Numbered from the stretch's first letter, positions 19,825-30,739 are shown. The stretch: DNA of 64,000 nucleotides from Acidovorax sp. A79 (GCF_041154505.1 NZ_AP028672.1:1563001-1627000); one strand, 5' to 3'. The notes: generated by a model from the letters alone, not told the origin. Made by a program: numbers and translations.

Positions 19825-21606
19825 TCAGAAGCTCTCCCAGTCGTCATCGCCGCCACGGGAAGCCGCCGCCGGCGGTGGCGCGGGCCGGGCCGCCGGGGCC
19901 GCGGGCGGCGCAAGCCGGGCCGGGGCCGGTGCTGGAGGCCGTGCAACGGCGGGTTTGGCCCCCGCCACGCGCGGGTGGTGGGTGGCGGCCACCTTGGCCG
20001 CGGCCGGCCGGGGCGCGGCAGCGGGCGCCGGGCGGGGTGCTGCTGGCGCGCGCACCGCGACCGCGCCCACGTTGAACACCGACACCACCTCGGCCAGCCT
20101 CTGCGCCTGGTCGCGCATCGAGGCCGCCGCCGCCGTCGACTCCTCCACCAGCGCCGCGTTCTGCTGTGTCATCTGGTCGAGGTGCGTCACCGCCTGGTTC
20201 ACCTGGGCGATACCGTCGCGCTGCTCTGTCGAGGATGCCGTGATCTCTCCAATGAGGTCGCTCACCCGCTGCACGCTCGCCACGATTTCCTCCATGCTCT
20301 GGCCCGCCTGCGCCACCTGGGCCGACCCCGATTCCACGTTCTGCACCGAGGCGCTGATCAGGGTCTTGATTTCCTTGGCCGCCTCGGCGCTGCGCCCGGC
20401 CAGGCTGCGCACTTCGCTGGCCACCACCGCGAAGCCCCGGCCCTGCTCGCCCGCGCGGGCCGCCTCCACCGCAGCATTCAGCGCCAGGATGTTGGTCTGG
20501 AAGGCAATGCCGTCGATGACGCCGATGATGTCGTTGATCTTGCGCGAGCTGTCGGTGATCTGCTGCATGCTGGTGACCACCTGGCCCACCACTTCGCCAC
20601 CGCGTGCCGCCGCCTGCGCGGCCGTTCCGGCCAGCTGGTTGGCCTGGCGCGCGGTGTCCGCCGACTGGCTCACCGTGGCCGTCAGCTCTTCCATGCTCGC
20701 CGCCGTCTCTTCCAGGTTGGAGGCCGTCTGCTCCGTGCGCGCCGACAGGTCGTGGTTGCCGTTGGCGATCTGGATCGACGCCGACGACACCGAGTCCACC
20801 CCCGAGCGCACCTCGCTCACCACGCCGCGAAGGCGTGCCGACATGGCCGACAGCGAACGCAGCATGTGGCCGAACTCGTCCTTGCGGACGGATTGCAGCT
20901 CCTGGGTGAGGTCGCCCGCCGCGATGGCGTCGATGGTGTTCACCGCCTCATCCAGCGGAAGGGTGATGGAGCGCACCAGCTTCCAGGCCAGGAACAGCCC
21001 CACGGCCATCAGCACCAGCGAGGTGATGATTCCCCAGATCGCGTATTCCACGCGGCGCGCCGAGGCGTCGGCGCGGATGGCGTCGCGGCGCGTCTCGAGC
21101 GTGGCGACGAAGTCGTCCTGCGCCTTGAGGTATTTGGTGACCAGGGGGGCGAATTCGTTGTCGGCGAACCGCTGGGTCGCCACGGCGTCGCCGGCGCCCT
21201 TGAGCTCCCAGGTCTTGGCGGTGGCCGCCAGCACGGCCTTGCGGGCCTCCAGCACCTTGTCCAGCGCAGCCTTTTCCTCGGGGGCGGTGGCCGAGGCCAC
21301 GATGCCTTCCTGCACCTTGTTGATGTTGCCGATGATCTCCTTGACCTTGGCGCCATACTGCTCGGCCAGCACGGCATCCGTGGTCACGGCGCCGCCCATG
21401 ACCATGGTGACGGCCGTCTCGGTGGCGCCGCGCCAGCGCACGGCGGCGGAGATGCGCCCCTCGATGTCCACGACGGCGTCGATCGCCGAGGACATGGAGC
21501 TGTTGGCCCGGTTCTGGGCAAAGCCCGAGAGCAGCAGCATGCCGATCATCAGGCCCAGAAATGCGCCCCACAGCTTGCGGGAAACGCGGATATTGTCGAG
21601 TTGCAT
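19825..21606 (-). CDS. Methyl-accepting chemotaxis protein 1
   Basis: From the ATG at 21606 (GAGGAAG upstream) the receptor has 593 residues. It has an N-terminal helix ([18 protein letters not shown]), a periplasmic four-helix-bundle-type sensor, a second helix near residue 200, a HAMP domain and a long signalling hairpin with the tip [20 protein letters not shown]. The tail is Pro/Ala-rich and ends in DDDWESF, resembling the CheR/CheB-tethering pentapeptide (NWETF in Tsr/Tar). Its signalling half is almost identical in DNA to the next receptor. The ligand is unknown. Confidence 0.92.
   Translation of the reverse strand: MQLDNIRVSRKLWGAFLGLMIGMLLLSGFAQNRANSSMSSAIDAVVDIEGRISAAVRWRGATETAVTMVMGGAVTTDAVLAEQYGAKVKEIIGNINKVQEGIVASATAPEEKAALDKVLEARKAVLAATAKTWELKGAGDAVATQRFADNEFAPLVTKYLKAQDDFVATLETRRDAIRADASARRVEYAIWGIITSLVLMAVGLFLAWKLVRSITLPLDEAVNTIDAIAAGDLTQELQSVRKDEFGHMLRSLSAMSARLRGVVSEVRSGVDSVSSASIQIANGNHDLSARTEQTASNLEETAASMEELTATVSQSADTARQANQLAGTAAQAAARGGEVVGQVVTSMQQITDSSRKINDIIGVIDGIAFQTNILALNAAVEAARAGEQGRGFAVVASEVRSLAGRSAEAAKEIKTLISASVQNVESGSAQVAQAGQSMEEIVASVQRVSDLIGEITASSTEQRDGIAQVNQAVTHLDQMTQQNAALVEESTAAAASMRDQAQRLAEVVSVFNVGAVAVRAPAAPRPAPAAAPRPAAAKVAATHHPRVAGAKPAVARPPAPAPARLAPPAAPAARPAPPPAAASRGGDDDWESF
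20083..20835 (-). repeat. 753-bp segment nearly identical to 22246-22998
   Basis: Aligning the two receptor genes at a constant offset of 2163 bases I see one difference (near 20753/22916) over this stretch, while sequence on both sides diverges at once. It covers the methylation helices and the signalling tip. Recent gene conversion or duplication explains it. Confidence 0.85.
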
Positions 21607-21870
21607 GGGTTGTTCTTCCTCGTGGATCTGTAGTGTTTTCATGCAAGGCGAGGTTCGCCAGGGAAACATCCGATTACATCAGCAAACAACCCATAGCCTA
21701 CGCCAGCCCGGCGCGCCGCCACGCCAGCACCTCACCGGGAGAAACCCGCATTCCCCACCGGCGGCCACGCGGGCGCACGCCGGGCACGGACCGCGAGCGG
21801 CGCAAACGGGGCACAGAGGTGGAACGGGGGAGGCAAGAGTCAGGGCGCCAGCGCCTCCTGGCGCCTGTTC

Positions 21871-21933
21871 TTGCAAAAAACGGCCTCCAGCGCTTGATGG
21901 TCAAGCGCCTTCAGCTATTATTTCGAGAGCAAT
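21871..21933 (-). repeat. Dispersed Comamonadaceae-type short repeat, copy 2 (inverted)
   Basis: Read on the minus strand it starts ATTGCTCTCGAAATAATAGC, contains GGCGCTTGACCATCAAGCGC (an inverted repeat) and ends GGAGGCCGTTTTTT. It lies in the 360-base gap between the two chemotaxis receptor genes (21607-21966), in which I see no gene. The inverted repeat with a T tract could end transcription of the upstream receptor gene (chemotaxis protein 2). Confidence 0.65.
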
Positions 21934-21966
21934 CAGTTCGGCAGCGGCCAGGGCCTCCACCCCGGA

Positions 21967-23769
21967 TCAGAAGCTTTCCCACTCATCGTCGTTGCCTCCC
22001 GAGGTGGCGCGTGGCGCCGGTGGGTGAGATGGTGCCGGGGCAGCCGCCTTGGGGGCGGCGGCCGGCGCGGGGGAAGACAGTCGCGCGGCCGCTGGCGCCT
22101 TGGCGCTGCCCGCGGGCTTGCCGCTGGCACTGGTACCCACGCGGGCCTTGGCGGCAGGCGCGGGCCTCGGCGCCATGGCGGGTGGCGCGGAACGGGCGGG
22201 CGCGGCGGGAGCCCGGCTGGCCACGGCCCCCACGTTGAACATGGCCACCACCTCGGCCAGCCTCTGCGCCTGGTCGCGCATCGAGGCCGCCGCCGCCGTC
22301 GACTCCTCCACCAGCGCCGCGTTCTGCTGTGTCATCTGGTCGAGGTGCGTCACCGCCTGGTTCACCTGGGCGATACCGTCGCGCTGCTCTGTCGAGGATG
22401 CCGTGATCTCTCCAATGAGGTCGCTCACCCGCTGCACGCTCGCCACGATTTCCTCCATGCTCTGGCCCGCCTGCGCCACCTGGGCCGACCCCGATTCCAC
22501 GTTCTGCACCGAGGCGCTGATCAGGGTCTTGATTTCCTTGGCCGCCTCGGCGCTGCGCCCGGCCAGGCTGCGCACTTCGCTGGCCACCACCGCGAAGCCC
22601 CGGCCCTGCTCGCCCGCGCGGGCCGCCTCCACCGCAGCATTCAGCGCCAGGATGTTGGTCTGGAAGGCAATGCCGTCGATGACGCCGATGATGTCGTTGA
22701 TCTTGCGCGAGCTGTCGGTGATCTGCTGCATGCTGGTGACCACCTGGCCCACCACTTCGCCACCGCGTGCCGCCGCCTGCGCGGCCGTTCCGGCCAGCTG
22801 GTTGGCCTGGCGCGCGGTGTCCGCCGACTGGCTCACCGTGGCCGTCAGCTCTTCCATGCTCGCCGCCGTCTCTTCCAGGTTGGAGGCCGTCTGCTCCGTG
22901 CGCGCCGACAGGTCATGGTTGCCGTTGGCGATCTGGATCGACGCCGACGACACCGAGTCCACCCCCGAGCGCACCTCGCTCACCACGCCGCGAAGGCGGT
23001 CTGACATGGCCGACAGGGCCCGCGTGAGCATGCCCAGCTCGTCCTTGCGGTCGTCGTGGATGTTCTGCGTGAGGTCGCCCGCCGAGATGGCCTCGGCCAG
23101 GGCCACCGCGCGGTCCAGCGGCGCCGTGATGGAGCGCACCAGCATCGCGGCCAGCAGCATGCCCAGCAGCACCACGGCGACGGCTGCCACGGCACCGATC
23201 AGCACCAGGTTGCCGCGCGTGTCGTGCGCCGCACGGACGGCTTCATCGCGCTGGCTTTGCTGCGCGGCCACGAACTTGTCGATGGCCTCCAGGTAGGCCA
23301 CGGCCTTGGGGCGGTAGACGTTTGCTAGGTACGCCTGCTTGGCCGCCGCATCGCCCGCATCCGTCAGCTCCTTGAGCTTGTCGGTCTGGCCCCGGATATC
23401 CGCACGCGTGGCCGCCACCTGCGCGAGCGCCGCCTTGTCCTCGGGCGAGACGGAGGTCTTGTTGATCTTTTCCTGCACCGGCGTGATGCGCGCGGTGAGC
23501 GCGGCCACCCGGGTGTCGAAGTCGGCCTTGAGCGCCTGGTCGGTGGTGACGAAACTCGCCATCGACATCGTCACGGCCACCTCGGCCAGGCCGCGCCAGG
23601 TCACGGCGGTGGTGATGGCGGCTTCGTATTTTTCCACGGCCTCTTCGGTGGACGCCGTCACCTGCCGGCCGTACCACTGGGTCCAGATGGCCGAGACCAG
23701 CATGAGCGCCAGAAGGCCCAGGATGACGCTCCACATCTTGTGGGACACGCGCAGGTCGTTGAATTTCAT
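21967..23769 (-). CDS. Methyl-accepting chemotaxis protein 2
   Basis: The 600-residue receptor has the same plan as its neighbour: an N-terminal helix ([15 protein letters not shown]), a periplasmic sensor of about 170 residues, a second helix ([23 protein letters not shown]), HAMP and the signalling hairpin. The Ala/Pro-rich tail ends in DDEWESF, again a CheR/CheB-tether-like end. Its sensor domain differs clearly from that of the neighbour, so the two probably sense different signals through the same output. It is the upstream gene of the pair. Confidence 0.92.
   Translation of the reverse strand: MKFNDLRVSHKMWSVILGLLALMLVSAIWTQWYGRQVTASTEEAVEKYEAAITTAVTWRGLAEVAVTMSMASFVTTDQALKADFDTRVAALTARITPVQEKINKTSVSPEDKAALAQVAATRADIRGQTDKLKELTDAGDAAAKQAYLANVYRPKAVAYLEAIDKFVAAQQSQRDEAVRAAHDTRGNLVLIGAVAAVAVVLLGMLLAAMLVRSITAPLDRAVALAEAISAGDLTQNIHDDRKDELGMLTRALSAMSDRLRGVVSEVRSGVDSVSSASIQIANGNHDLSARTEQTASNLEETAASMEELTATVSQSADTARQANQLAGTAAQAAARGGEVVGQVVTSMQQITDSSRKINDIIGVIDGIAFQTNILALNAAVEAARAGEQGRGFAVVASEVRSLAGRSAEAAKEIKTLISASVQNVESGSAQVAQAGQSMEEIVASVQRVSDLIGEITASSTEQRDGIAQVNQAVTHLDQMTQQNAALVEESTAAAASMRDQAQRLAEVVAMFNVGAVASRAPAAPARSAPPAMAPRPAPAAKARVGTSASGKPAGSAKAPAAARLSSPAPAAAPKAAAPAPSHPPAPRATSGGNDDEWESF
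22246..22998 (-). repeat. 753-bp segment nearly identical to 20083-20835
   Basis: This is the partner of the conserved block in the adjacent receptor gene. The boundaries are sharp on both sides. Confidence 0.85.
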
Positions 23770-23921
23770 GGTTGCTCCTTGGAACGCCTACGATGGTCTG
23801 AAAGGACTGCCCGGCACATGGCCCCGGCCAAGGTTGCCGGGCCGCCGGGCGCAATGCCCCTGACTGCAGTGTTGCTGGGTTCGGCAAGGCACGTTATCGG
23901 TACAAGCCCTAAAATGGCCTC

Positions 23922-24791
23922 GTGACAACCATACTCAACGCCGACCTGCACTGCCATTCCGTGGTATCCGACGGAACCATGACCCCCGAGGACCTGGCCG
24001 CGCGGGCCAGGGCAAACGGTGTCGAGCTGTGGGCGTTGACCGACCATGACGAAATCGGCGGCCAGCACCGCGCCCGCGCAGCCGCCCACGCACAGGGCAT
24101 GGCCTATCTCACGGGTACCGAGATTTCCGTCACCTTCGCCGACACCACCGTCCACATCGTCGGCCTGGGGTTCGACCCCGACGACGCGCAGCTGGCCCAG
24201 GGCCTGGCCGCGACCCGGGGCGGGCGCGGCGAACGCGCCAAGGACATGGCCCAGCAGCTGGCCCAGGTGGGCATCCAGGGCGCGTATGAAGGCGCCCTGC
24301 AGTTCGTGGGCAACCCGGCACTGATCTCGCGCACGCATTTCGCTCGCTTCCTGGTGGAAACCGGGGTCTGCAAGGACACCTCCGAGGTATTCCGCAAGTT
24401 CCTCACCGAAGGCAAGCCCGGCTACGTGCCGCACCGCTGGGCGTCGCTGGGCGACGCCGTGCGCTGGATCACGGACGCGGGCGGCATGGCGATCATTGCC
24501 CACCCGGCGCGCTACAAGTTCAGCGCCAATGAGGAATTCGCGCTGTTTTCCGAGTTCAAGACCCACGGCGGGCGCGGGGTGGAGGTCGTCACCGGCAGCC
24601 ACAGCGCTGCCGAATACGTCACCTACGCCGGCATGGCGCAGGAATTCGGCCTGGCCGCGTCGCGCGGCAGCGACTTCCACAGCCCCGATGAATCGCACAC
24701 CGACCTGGGCACCCTGCCGCTGCTGCCCGGCGCGCTGACACCCGTGTGGGAGCTGCTGTCCGACCGCATCCTCCATCCGGCCAACGCCTGA
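23922..24791 (+). CDS. rnm: PHP-domain phosphoesterase, RNase AM (YciV/TrpH) family
   Basis: The 289-residue protein starts at a GTG. The PHP metal site is visible as NADLHCHSVVSDG, ALTDHDEIGG and, near the end, RGSDFHSPDESH. E. coli YciV/RNase AM is a 5'-3' exonuclease on short RNA that trims rRNA 5' ends, and the length matches. The following yciO homologue, 13 bases on, reproduces the E. coli yciV-yciO order, which supports the assignment. Confidence 0.85.
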   Translation: MTTILNADLHCHSVVSDGTMTPEDLAARARANGVELWALTDHDEIGGQHRARAAAHAQGMAYLTGTEISVTFADTTVHIVGLGFDPDDAQLAQGLAATRGGRGERAKDMAQQLAQVGIQGAYEGALQFVGNPALISRTHFARFLVETGVCKDTSEVFRKFLTEGKPGYVPHRWASLGDAVRWITDAGGMAIIAHPARYKFSANEEFALFSEFKTHGGRGVEVVTGSHSAAEYVTYAGMAQEFGLAASRGSDFHSPDESHTDLGTLPLLPGALTPVWELLSDRILHPANA

Positions 24792-24804
24792 GGCGCACCC
24801 GTTC

Positions 24805-25440
24805 ATGGCCCAGTATTTCGAAGTCCATCCCGACAACCCGCAGCCCCGCCTGCTCAAGCAGGCGGCGGCGCTGCTGCAAAAGGGCGGCATCGTGGCCGTG
24901 CCCACCGACTCCAGCTATGCCCTCGTCTGCCACCTGGACGACAAGGACGCCGTGGACCGCCTGCGCCGCATCCGCCAGGTGGACGACAGGCACCACCTCA
25001 CGCTGCTGTGCCGCGACCTGTCGGAGCTGGCCAACTATGCGCGCGTGGACAACCGGCAGTACCGCCTGCTGAAGCTGGGCACGCCCGGCCCCTACACCTT
25101 CATCCTCGAAGCCACCAAGGAAGTGCCGCGCCGCGTGAGCCACCCCTCGCGCAAGACCATCGGCCTGCGCGTGCCCGACCGCAAGGGCCTGCAGCTGCTG
25201 CTGGAGCTGCACGGCGCCCCCTTGCTGGCCACCACGCTGATACCCGCTGGCGAGACGGAACCGCTGAACGACCCGCAGGAAATCCGCGAGCGCTATGAAA
25301 AGCTGGTGGATGCCGTGGTGGATGCGGGCGCCTGCCCGCTGGAGCCCACGACGGTGGTGGACCTGACCCCCATGGGCACCGGCGGCGAACCCGAAGTGAT
25401 GCGCGAAGGCCGGGGCAGCTTGAAGGCTCTGGGGCTGTAA
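24805..25440 (+). CDS. yciO: YciO-like Sua5/YrdC-family protein
   Basis: The 211-residue protein is of the Sua5-YciO-YrdC fold. Landmarks are GGIVAVPTDSSYALVC, DRHHLTLLC, PGPYTFILEATKEVPR and TIGLRVPD. YrdC/TsaC makes threonylcarbamoyl-AMP for tRNA t6A; YciO paralogues are weaker or have other roles. Pairing with the PHP gene favours YciO over TsaC. The two genes probably share a transcript. Confidence 0.85.
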   Translation: MAQYFEVHPDNPQPRLLKQAAALLQKGGIVAVPTDSSYALVCHLDDKDAVDRLRRIRQVDDRHHLTLLCRDLSELANYARVDNRQYRLLKLGTPGPYTFILEATKEVPRRVSHPSRKTIGLRVPDRKGLQLLLELHGAPLLATTLIPAGETEPLNDPQEIRERYEKLVDAVVDAGACPLEPTTVVDLTPMGTGGEPEVMREGRGSLKALGL

Positions 25441-25574
25441 AAACTGCAGGCCCCGGGGGCCCGCCCGGCGCCCGCGCAGAGCGGTCTTGAGGATCGGCAA
25501 AAGCGCCTTTCAGGCTACCGCGCCCAAAAACCGGCGCTGCCAAAACCAGCGCCACCATTGAACTGGCTCCGCCA

Positions 25575-25622
25575 GGCCACCGGTGGCGTCCCCCTGAGGG
25601 GGAAGCGGCGCCGCCGCTCAGG
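25575..25622 (+). repeat. Intergenic repeat with CCCCCTGAGGGGG core
   Basis: The gap between yciO and the third chemotaxis receptor gene (convergent) holds GTCCCCCTGAGGGGGAAGCG followed by GCCGCCGCTCAGGGG. This is another unit of the CCCCC/GGGGG class seen at 10919 and inside recJ. It could end both transcripts. Confidence 0.5.
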
Positions 25623-25624
25623 GG

Positions 25625-26815
25625 CTACAGCTTGAACGCACCCACGGCCTGCTCCAGGTCCCGGGCCTGCGCGGTGAGCGAGGTCGCGGTGGACACGGCG
25701 CTCTGAACCAGCGCGGCCGTTTCCTGCGTGGAGCCATCCATGTGCGACACCGCCACATTCACGTGGCTGATGGCCTCGCTCTGCTCGCGCAGGGCGATGG
25801 AGATTTCCCCCAGCAGCGCGCTCACCTGGCCCACGGCGGTCACGATTTCGGCCATGGTCTTGCCAGCCTTGCCCACCTGGCCGGCGCCGCTCTCCACCTG
25901 CTCCACCGACGCGCTGATGAGCGCCTTGATCTCGCGCGCAGCGACCGCGCTGCGCTGGGCCAGGTTGCGCACCTCGCTGGCCACCACCGCGAAGCCCCGG
26001 CCCTGCTCGCCCGCGCGGGCGGCCTCCACGGCGGCGTTCAGCGCCAGGATGTTGGTCTGGAAGGCAATGCCTTCGATGACCTGGATGATGTCCACGATCT
26101 TGCGCGAGCTGCCGCTGATGGCCTGCATGGTCTGCACCACCTCGCCCACCACGGTGCCGCCGTGCTCGGCGATGGCCGAGGCCTTGACGGCCAGGCCGCT
26201 GGCGGAATGGGCGCGCTCGGCGTTCTGGCGCACGGTGGCGGTCAGTTGCTCCATGCTGGCCGCCGTTTCGGTCAGGGAGGACACCTGGTCCTCCGCACGG
26301 CGGGACAGGTCGGTGTTCCCATGGTCGATGTTCACCGCGGAGGCGCTGATGGCATCCGCATCCTGCTTGATGCGCGACACCAGGTCGGTCAGCGTGTCTT
26401 CCATGGTGCCCAGCGCTCCCAGCAGCCGGCCGAAGTCCCCTTCCAGGTCCGAACTGAATTCCTGGCTCAGGTCGCCCGAGGCCACGGTTTCGGCGATCAG
26501 GATGGCCTGGTTGAGCGGGCTGACAATGCCGCTGCGCAGCGTGAGAAAAGCCACCAGCGAGAGCGCGAACACCGCCAGCCCGCCGCCCACGATCCAGCCG
26601 CGCGCGCCTTGCAGGTGCTCCTGCGCCTGCGTGGCCTTGGCCGTGCGTTCACCGTCCGCGGCGGCGTTGCTGGCCGTGGACACCGCGCCGCGGTAGGCGT
26701 CTTCGGCCCGGCCGATCCTGGACATCGCCATGCCCATGGTCAGCGCCACCAGCAGGGCGATGCCCCCGAACGCAAGAATGAGGCGGGTTCCGATTTTGAG
26801 GTGATCCAAGGGCAC
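25625..26815 (-). CDS. Methyl-accepting chemotaxis protein 3, with very short sensor domain
   Basis: I start it at the GTG at 26815, with GGAGAC six bases upstream; the open frame continuing to 28879 is antisense to trpS and not real. The 396-residue receptor has helix [19 protein letters not shown], only about 50 residues of extracytoplasmic sequence, helix [18 protein letters not shown], then HAMP and a signalling tip [20 protein letters not shown]. It ends in VGAFKL and lacks the WESF-type tail of the other two. The tiny sensor suggests it senses through the membrane or a partner. Confidence 0.88.
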   Translation of the reverse strand: MPLDHLKIGTRLILAFGGIALLVALTMGMAMSRIGRAEDAYRGAVSTASNAAADGERTAKATQAQEHLQGARGWIVGGGLAVFALSLVAFLTLRSGIVSPLNQAILIAETVASGDLSQEFSSDLEGDFGRLLGALGTMEDTLTDLVSRIKQDADAISASAVNIDHGNTDLSRRAEDQVSSLTETAASMEQLTATVRQNAERAHSASGLAVKASAIAEHGGTVVGEVVQTMQAISGSSRKIVDIIQVIEGIAFQTNILALNAAVEAARAGEQGRGFAVVASEVRNLAQRSAVAAREIKALISASVEQVESGAGQVGKAGKTMAEIVTAVGQVSALLGEISIALREQSEAISHVNVAVSHMDGSTQETAALVQSAVSTATSLTAQARDLEQAVGAFKL

Positions 26816-27040
26816 GGGAATGTCTCCGAAAGGGGTCTGCGTAGTATGAGTGTGGGCCAGAGCGCAAGAAAAGGGCTGGACGCGAGCCCAACAGATGCAA
26901 TTCGTTACGCCATGCCACATGCTATCAACGATTTGTCCGCCACTCCCGATCTTGTCGTACCACTGGCCGCCACGCTGCCCGGCCGGCCCCTCCTCCCGCG
27001 CGGCCCGGGACCCATGCCACGCGTCTGAGACAATCGACAG

Positions 27041-27709
27041 GTGGACATCTCCAATCTCATCCAAACCGTTCTGATCTACGCCCTGCCGGTGCTGTTCGCC
27101 ATCACCGTGCACGAGGCAGCCCATGGCTACGCCGCGCGCCACTTTGGCGACAACACCGCGTACATGATGGGCCGGATCACCCTCAACCCGCTCAAGCACA
27201 TCGATCCGGTCGGCACCATCCTGATGCCGCTGCTGCTGTACTTCGCGACCTCGGGGGCCTTCCTGTTCGGCTATGCCAAGCCCGTGCCGGTCAACTTCGG
27301 CAACCTGCGCAACCCCAAGAAGCACATGGTGTGGGTGGCGCTGGCGGGGCCCGCCTCCAACTTCATCCAGGCCATCGTCTGGGCCGTGCTGCTGGTGTCC
27401 CTGGTGGGCTTTGGCGTGGACGAGCGCTTCTTCATCGAAATGGCCCGCGCCGGGGTGCTGGTCAACCTGGTGATGTGGGCGTTCAACCTGTTTCCGCTGC
27501 CTCCGCTCGACGGCGGGCGCATCCTGGTGGGCCTGCTGCCCTGGAAACAGGCCCACATGGTCTCGCGCATCGAGCCCTGGGGCTTCTTCATCGTGATGGG
27601 CCTCGTGATCGCGGGCGTGGTGGGCACGCTGTGGCTGCGCCCGCTGATGTCGCTGGGCTACGGCGCCATCAACCTGCTGCTCACGCCGCTCACCGCCTTG
27701 CTGCGCTGA
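27041..27709 (+). CDS. Site-2-protease-like M50 membrane metallopeptidase
   Basis: The 222-residue membrane protein starts at a [17 protein letters not shown] holds the HExxH zinc site in the first helix, and [14 protein letters not shown] has the third zinc ligand Asp. Four or five hydrophobic helices match the short Rip/FtsH-like S2P subgroup. No PDZ domain is present, so it is not an RseP type. It lies 36 bases before trpS; this pairing is frequent in beta-proteobacteria (recalled). The substrate is unknown. Confidence 0.87.
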   Translation: MDISNLIQTVLIYALPVLFAITVHEAAHGYAARHFGDNTAYMMGRITLNPLKHIDPVGTILMPLLLYFATSGAFLFGYAKPVPVNFGNLRNPKKHMVWVALAGPASNFIQAIVWAVLLVSLVGFGVDERFFIEMARAGVLVNLVMWAFNLFPLPPLDGGRILVGLLPWKQAHMVSRIEPWGFFIVMGLVIAGVVGTLWLRPLMSLGYGAINLLLTPLTALLR

Positions 27710-27745
27710 TCGCCTTTTCTCCCCCTTTTTGCTGACACCGTCTCC

Positions 27746-29050
27746 ATGAGCACCACGCGCTTTCTCACCGGCATCACCACCACGGGCACGCCCCACCTGG
27801 GCAACTTCGTGGGTTCCATCCGCCCGTCCGTGGCCGCCAGCCTCACGCCCGGCGTGCAGAGCTTCTACTTCCTGGCCGACTACCACGCGCTCATCAAGTG
27901 CGAAGACCCGGCGCGCATCCAGCGCTCCACGCTGGAGATCGCGGCCAGCTGGCTGGCCGCGGGCCTGAACCCCGCGCAGGTCACGTTCTACCGCCAGTCC
28001 GACATCCCCGAGATCCCTGAACTCACCTGGCTCTTGACCTGCGTGACCGGCAAGGGCGTGCTCAACCGCGCCCACGCCTACAAGGCCAGCGTGGACAAGA
28101 ACACCGCCGCCGGGCGCGAACAGGACGACGGCGTGACGGCCGGGCTGTTCATGTACCCCGTGCTCATGGGCGCCGACATCCTGATGTTCAAGGCCCACAA
28201 GGTGCCCGTGGGCCGCGACCAGATCCAACACATCGAGATGGCGCGCGACATGGCCGCGAGCTTCAACCACCTGTATGGCGAGCATTTCGTGCTGCCCGAG
28301 GCGGCCATCGACGACCATGTGGCCACCCTGCCGGGGCTGGACGGCCGCAAGATGAGCAAGAGCTACGACAACACCATCCCGCTGTTCAGCTCGCGCGAGC
28401 AGCTCAAGAAGCTCATCGGCGGCATCCTGACCGATTCGCGCGCGCCCGGCGAGCCCAAGGAGGTCGAAGGCTCCGCGCTGTTCCAGATCTACCAGGCCTT
28501 CGCCACGCCCGCGGAGACCGAGGCCCTGCGCAAGGCCTATGCCGACGGCATTGCCTGGGGCGATGCCAAGCACACCCTGTTCGAGCGCGTGGACCAGGTG
28601 ATCGCCCCCATGCGCGCGCAGTACGAGGAACTCATCCACAACCCCGCGCGCATCGAGCAAACGCTGCTGGCCGGTGCCGAACGCGCCCGCGCGCTGGCCA
28701 CGCCGTTCATCCGCGAGCTGCGCGCCGCCGTCGGGCTGCGCAGCCTGGCGCAGGCCACGGCGGCGGCCAAGCCCGCCAAGGCCGCGAAAGCCGCGCTGCC
28801 TTCGTTCAAGCAGTACCGCGAAGCCGACGGCAAGTTCTACTTCAAGCTCGTGGATGCAGACGGCCGCCTGCTGCTGCAAAGCATCGGTTTTGACGCGCCC
28901 AAGGAAGCTGGCCAGGCCATTGCCCAGCTACAAAAGGACAGCACGGCGCTGCAAACCCTGGCCCCGCGCCTGGCACCAGTGGACGGCGTGCAGGCCGCCG
29001 AGGTGGCTGCCGCCCTGCAGGCCCTGGCCGAGGCAGCCTCTGCGGCGTAA
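27746..29050 (+). CDS. trpS: Tryptophanyl-tRNA synthetase with C-terminal extension
   Basis: The 434-residue class I synthetase has the HIGH-type motif HLGNFVG near the N-terminus and KMSKS in the middle (KMSKSYDN), with [10 protein letters not shown] between. The classical enzyme ends around residue 340. Here about 85 more residues follow an Ala/Lys linker: [20 protein letters not shown] and then [18 protein letters not shown]. This looks like one DUF1508/YegP repeat. Such tails are known from beta-proteobacterial TrpRS, but their role is unclear to me. Confidence 0.93.
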   Translation: MSTTRFLTGITTTGTPHLGNFVGSIRPSVAASLTPGVQSFYFLADYHALIKCEDPARIQRSTLEIAASWLAAGLNPAQVTFYRQSDIPEIPELTWLLTCVTGKGVLNRAHAYKASVDKNTAAGREQDDGVTAGLFMYPVLMGADILMFKAHKVPVGRDQIQHIEMARDMAASFNHLYGEHFVLPEAAIDDHVATLPGLDGRKMSKSYDNTIPLFSSREQLKKLIGGILTDSRAPGEPKEVEGSALFQIYQAFATPAETEALRKAYADGIAWGDAKHTLFERVDQVIAPMRAQYEELIHNPARIEQTLLAGAERARALATPFIRELRAAVGLRSLAQATAAAKPAKAAKAALPSFKQYREADGKFYFKLVDADGRLLLQSIGFDAPKEAGQAIAQLQKDSTALQTLAPRLAPVDGVQAAEVAAALQALAEAASAA

Positions 29051-29244
29051 GCCGGGCACTCTGGCCGCGCCTGGGCATTGCACGGAAATGCTCTTTTTTA
29101 TAGCAATCAAGGCACATGGTGACTGCGCCTGGGGCCTGAATAGGTAAAAAATGGCGCCGCGCGCCGTGTCTTGACGGCTACGAGCATGCCTGGCGTGCGG
29201 GCATGTGCGTAAACTGGGTTCCCTGATCTGCTCGGGAGACTTCC

Positions 29245-29505
29245 ATGAAACTGCTGTGTGCCTCGGTGTCAGTGCTGGCCTTGCTCGCCGGCTGCAATGC
29301 GACCAACCCCCATGGCCCCTCGGGCCCCATGGCCTCGGGCCGCGACCGCACTTTCAGTGTGCCGGTCTATGGCCCAGACACCTCCCAGGCCTACGCCGCG
29401 GCCAGCCGCGAATGCCAGCGCATGGCCCTGCACGCCAAACTGCTGCGCAACGACGGCTCGCGCCTGGTGTTCGAATGCGTGAGTGAGTTGCAGGACAAGC
29501 CTTGA
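29245..29505 (+). CDS. Small lipoprotein
   Basis: The ATG at 29245 follows GGGAGAC. The 86-residue product has a lipoprotein signal (LLCASVSVLALLAGC) with Cys18 as the lipidated residue. The mature part (about 68 residues) has two more cysteines that could form a disulfide, ASRECQRMALHA and RLVFECVSE. No known domain was recognised. Its stop overlaps the TTG start of the next lipoprotein gene, indicating coupled translation. Confidence 0.8.
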   Translation: MKLLCASVSVLALLAGCNATNPHGPSGPMASGRDRTFSVPVYGPDTSQAYAAASRECQRMALHAKLLRNDGSRLVFECVSELQDKP

Positions 29506-30599
29506 GGCCACGCGCCCGCGCCGCCCCATTGCCGCCGGCATTGCCTGCATTGCCGGCAGTTCGCCGTGGGGCGCTGATAGTGGTGTTGACTGCGCTGCTG
29601 GCCGGCTGCCAGCACCCACCGGCAGCGCAGGACGCGCGCCCCGCCACGGCCCCCTGGATCAACAGCCTGGGCATGGCCTTTGTCCGGGTGCCGGCGGGCA
29701 GCTTCTGGATGGGTGGCGTCCCGCCGCTCGAGACCCTGGAAAAAGCCTTCCCGCTGCTGGAGCGCCAGCGCTTGACCGACCTGGCAGACGAGTCCCCGGC
29801 CCACGAGGTGCACGTCACCCGCGCCTTCTACCTGGGCCAGCACGAGGTCACGGTGGGGCAGTTCCGGCGCTTTGTCCAAGCATCCGGGTACCAGCCCGAG
29901 TCCGAGGCGGACGGCACCGGCGGCTATGGCTACAACCCTGCCTACGACCCGGCCACCACGCGGCGCGGCGATGCGTTTGAGGGCCGCGACCCGCGCTATT
30001 CGTGGCGCAACCCCGGCTTCGCGCAAGGCCCGGACCACCCGGTCGTCAACGTGACCTGGAACGACGCCCAGGCCCTGGCCCGGTGGCTGAGCCGCACCGA
30101 AGGCCACCGCTACCGCCTGCCCACCGAGGCCGAATGGGAGTACGCCTGCCGCGCGGGCACCCGCACCCGCTACCCCCACGGCGATGACCCGCAGGGGCTG
30201 CTGCGCACCGCCAATACCTTCGACCAGGAGGCCGCCCCCCTGTGGCCCCGCTGGCGGCAGCACGCGCTGGAGGGCAGCGACGGCCACGCCTTCACCGCGC
30301 CCGTGGGCAGCTATGCGCCCAATGCCTTCGGGCTGCACGACATGCTGGGCAATGCCTGGGAATGGGTGTCGGACTGGCACGGGGACACGTACTACGCACA
30401 GTCTCCGCACGACGACCCCCAGGGGCCCGACGAAGGCTCGGTGCGCGTGCGCAGGGGAGGCTCGTGGCACACATGGTCGTTCTACGCGCGCTGCGGCTAC
30501 CGCAACTGGAACAGCCCGCAGACCCGCTACACCCTGGTCGGCATGCGGCTGGTGCGCGAGATTGCTCCAGAGTCCCGCCCCTTGGCCCCCGACCGCTGA
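29502..30599 (+). CDS. Formylglycine-generating-enzyme-like (SUMF1) lipoprotein
   Basis: The likely TTG start overlaps the previous stop (TTGA). An N-terminal signal with lipobox LLAGC precedes an FGE-sulfatase domain: GMAFVRVPAGSFWMGG, HEVTVGQFRRFV, NVTWNDAQALARWLS, YRLPTEAEWEYACRAGT and RVRRGGSWHTW. Many such proteins do not modify sulfatases but bind or shape other periplasmic proteins. The catalytic Cys pair of true FGE is not evident near the C-terminus (SFYARCGYRNW has one), so a non-enzymatic role is possible. No sulfatase gene is nearby. Confidence 0.85.
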   Translation: MRPRARAAPLPPALPALPAVRRGALIVVLTALLAGCQHPPAAQDARPATAPWINSLGMAFVRVPAGSFWMGGVPPLETLEKAFPLLERQRLTDLADESPAHEVHVTRAFYLGQHEVTVGQFRRFVQASGYQPESEADGTGGYGYNPAYDPATTRRGDAFEGRDPRYSWRNPGFAQGPDHPVVNVTWNDAQALARWLSRTEGHRYRLPTEAEWEYACRAGTRTRYPHGDDPQGLLRTANTFDQEAAPLWPRWRQHALEGSDGHAFTAPVGSYAPNAFGLHDMLGNAWEWVSDWHGDTYYAQSPHDDPQGPDEGSVRVRRGGSWHTWSFYARCGYRNWNSPQTRYTLVGMRLVREIAPESRPLAPDR

Positions 30600-30739
30600 A
30601 CGGCGCCCGCCCCTCCCCGTCCCCGGCGCGCCACAAACCGTCAACAAATGTCAACTTGCTGACGGCACCGCGTGCCCGCCCCCTCGGAGGCGGTGGTTCT
30701 CGCAAATAATCCGCAATTGCATTCTCGACGGGGGAAACC

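Noticed and set aside
26816..28879. Minus frame continuing upstream of the third chemotaxis receptor
   Set aside because: It is antisense to trpS and the M50 protease and has no domain; a good ribosome site and GTG at 26815 define the receptor start.
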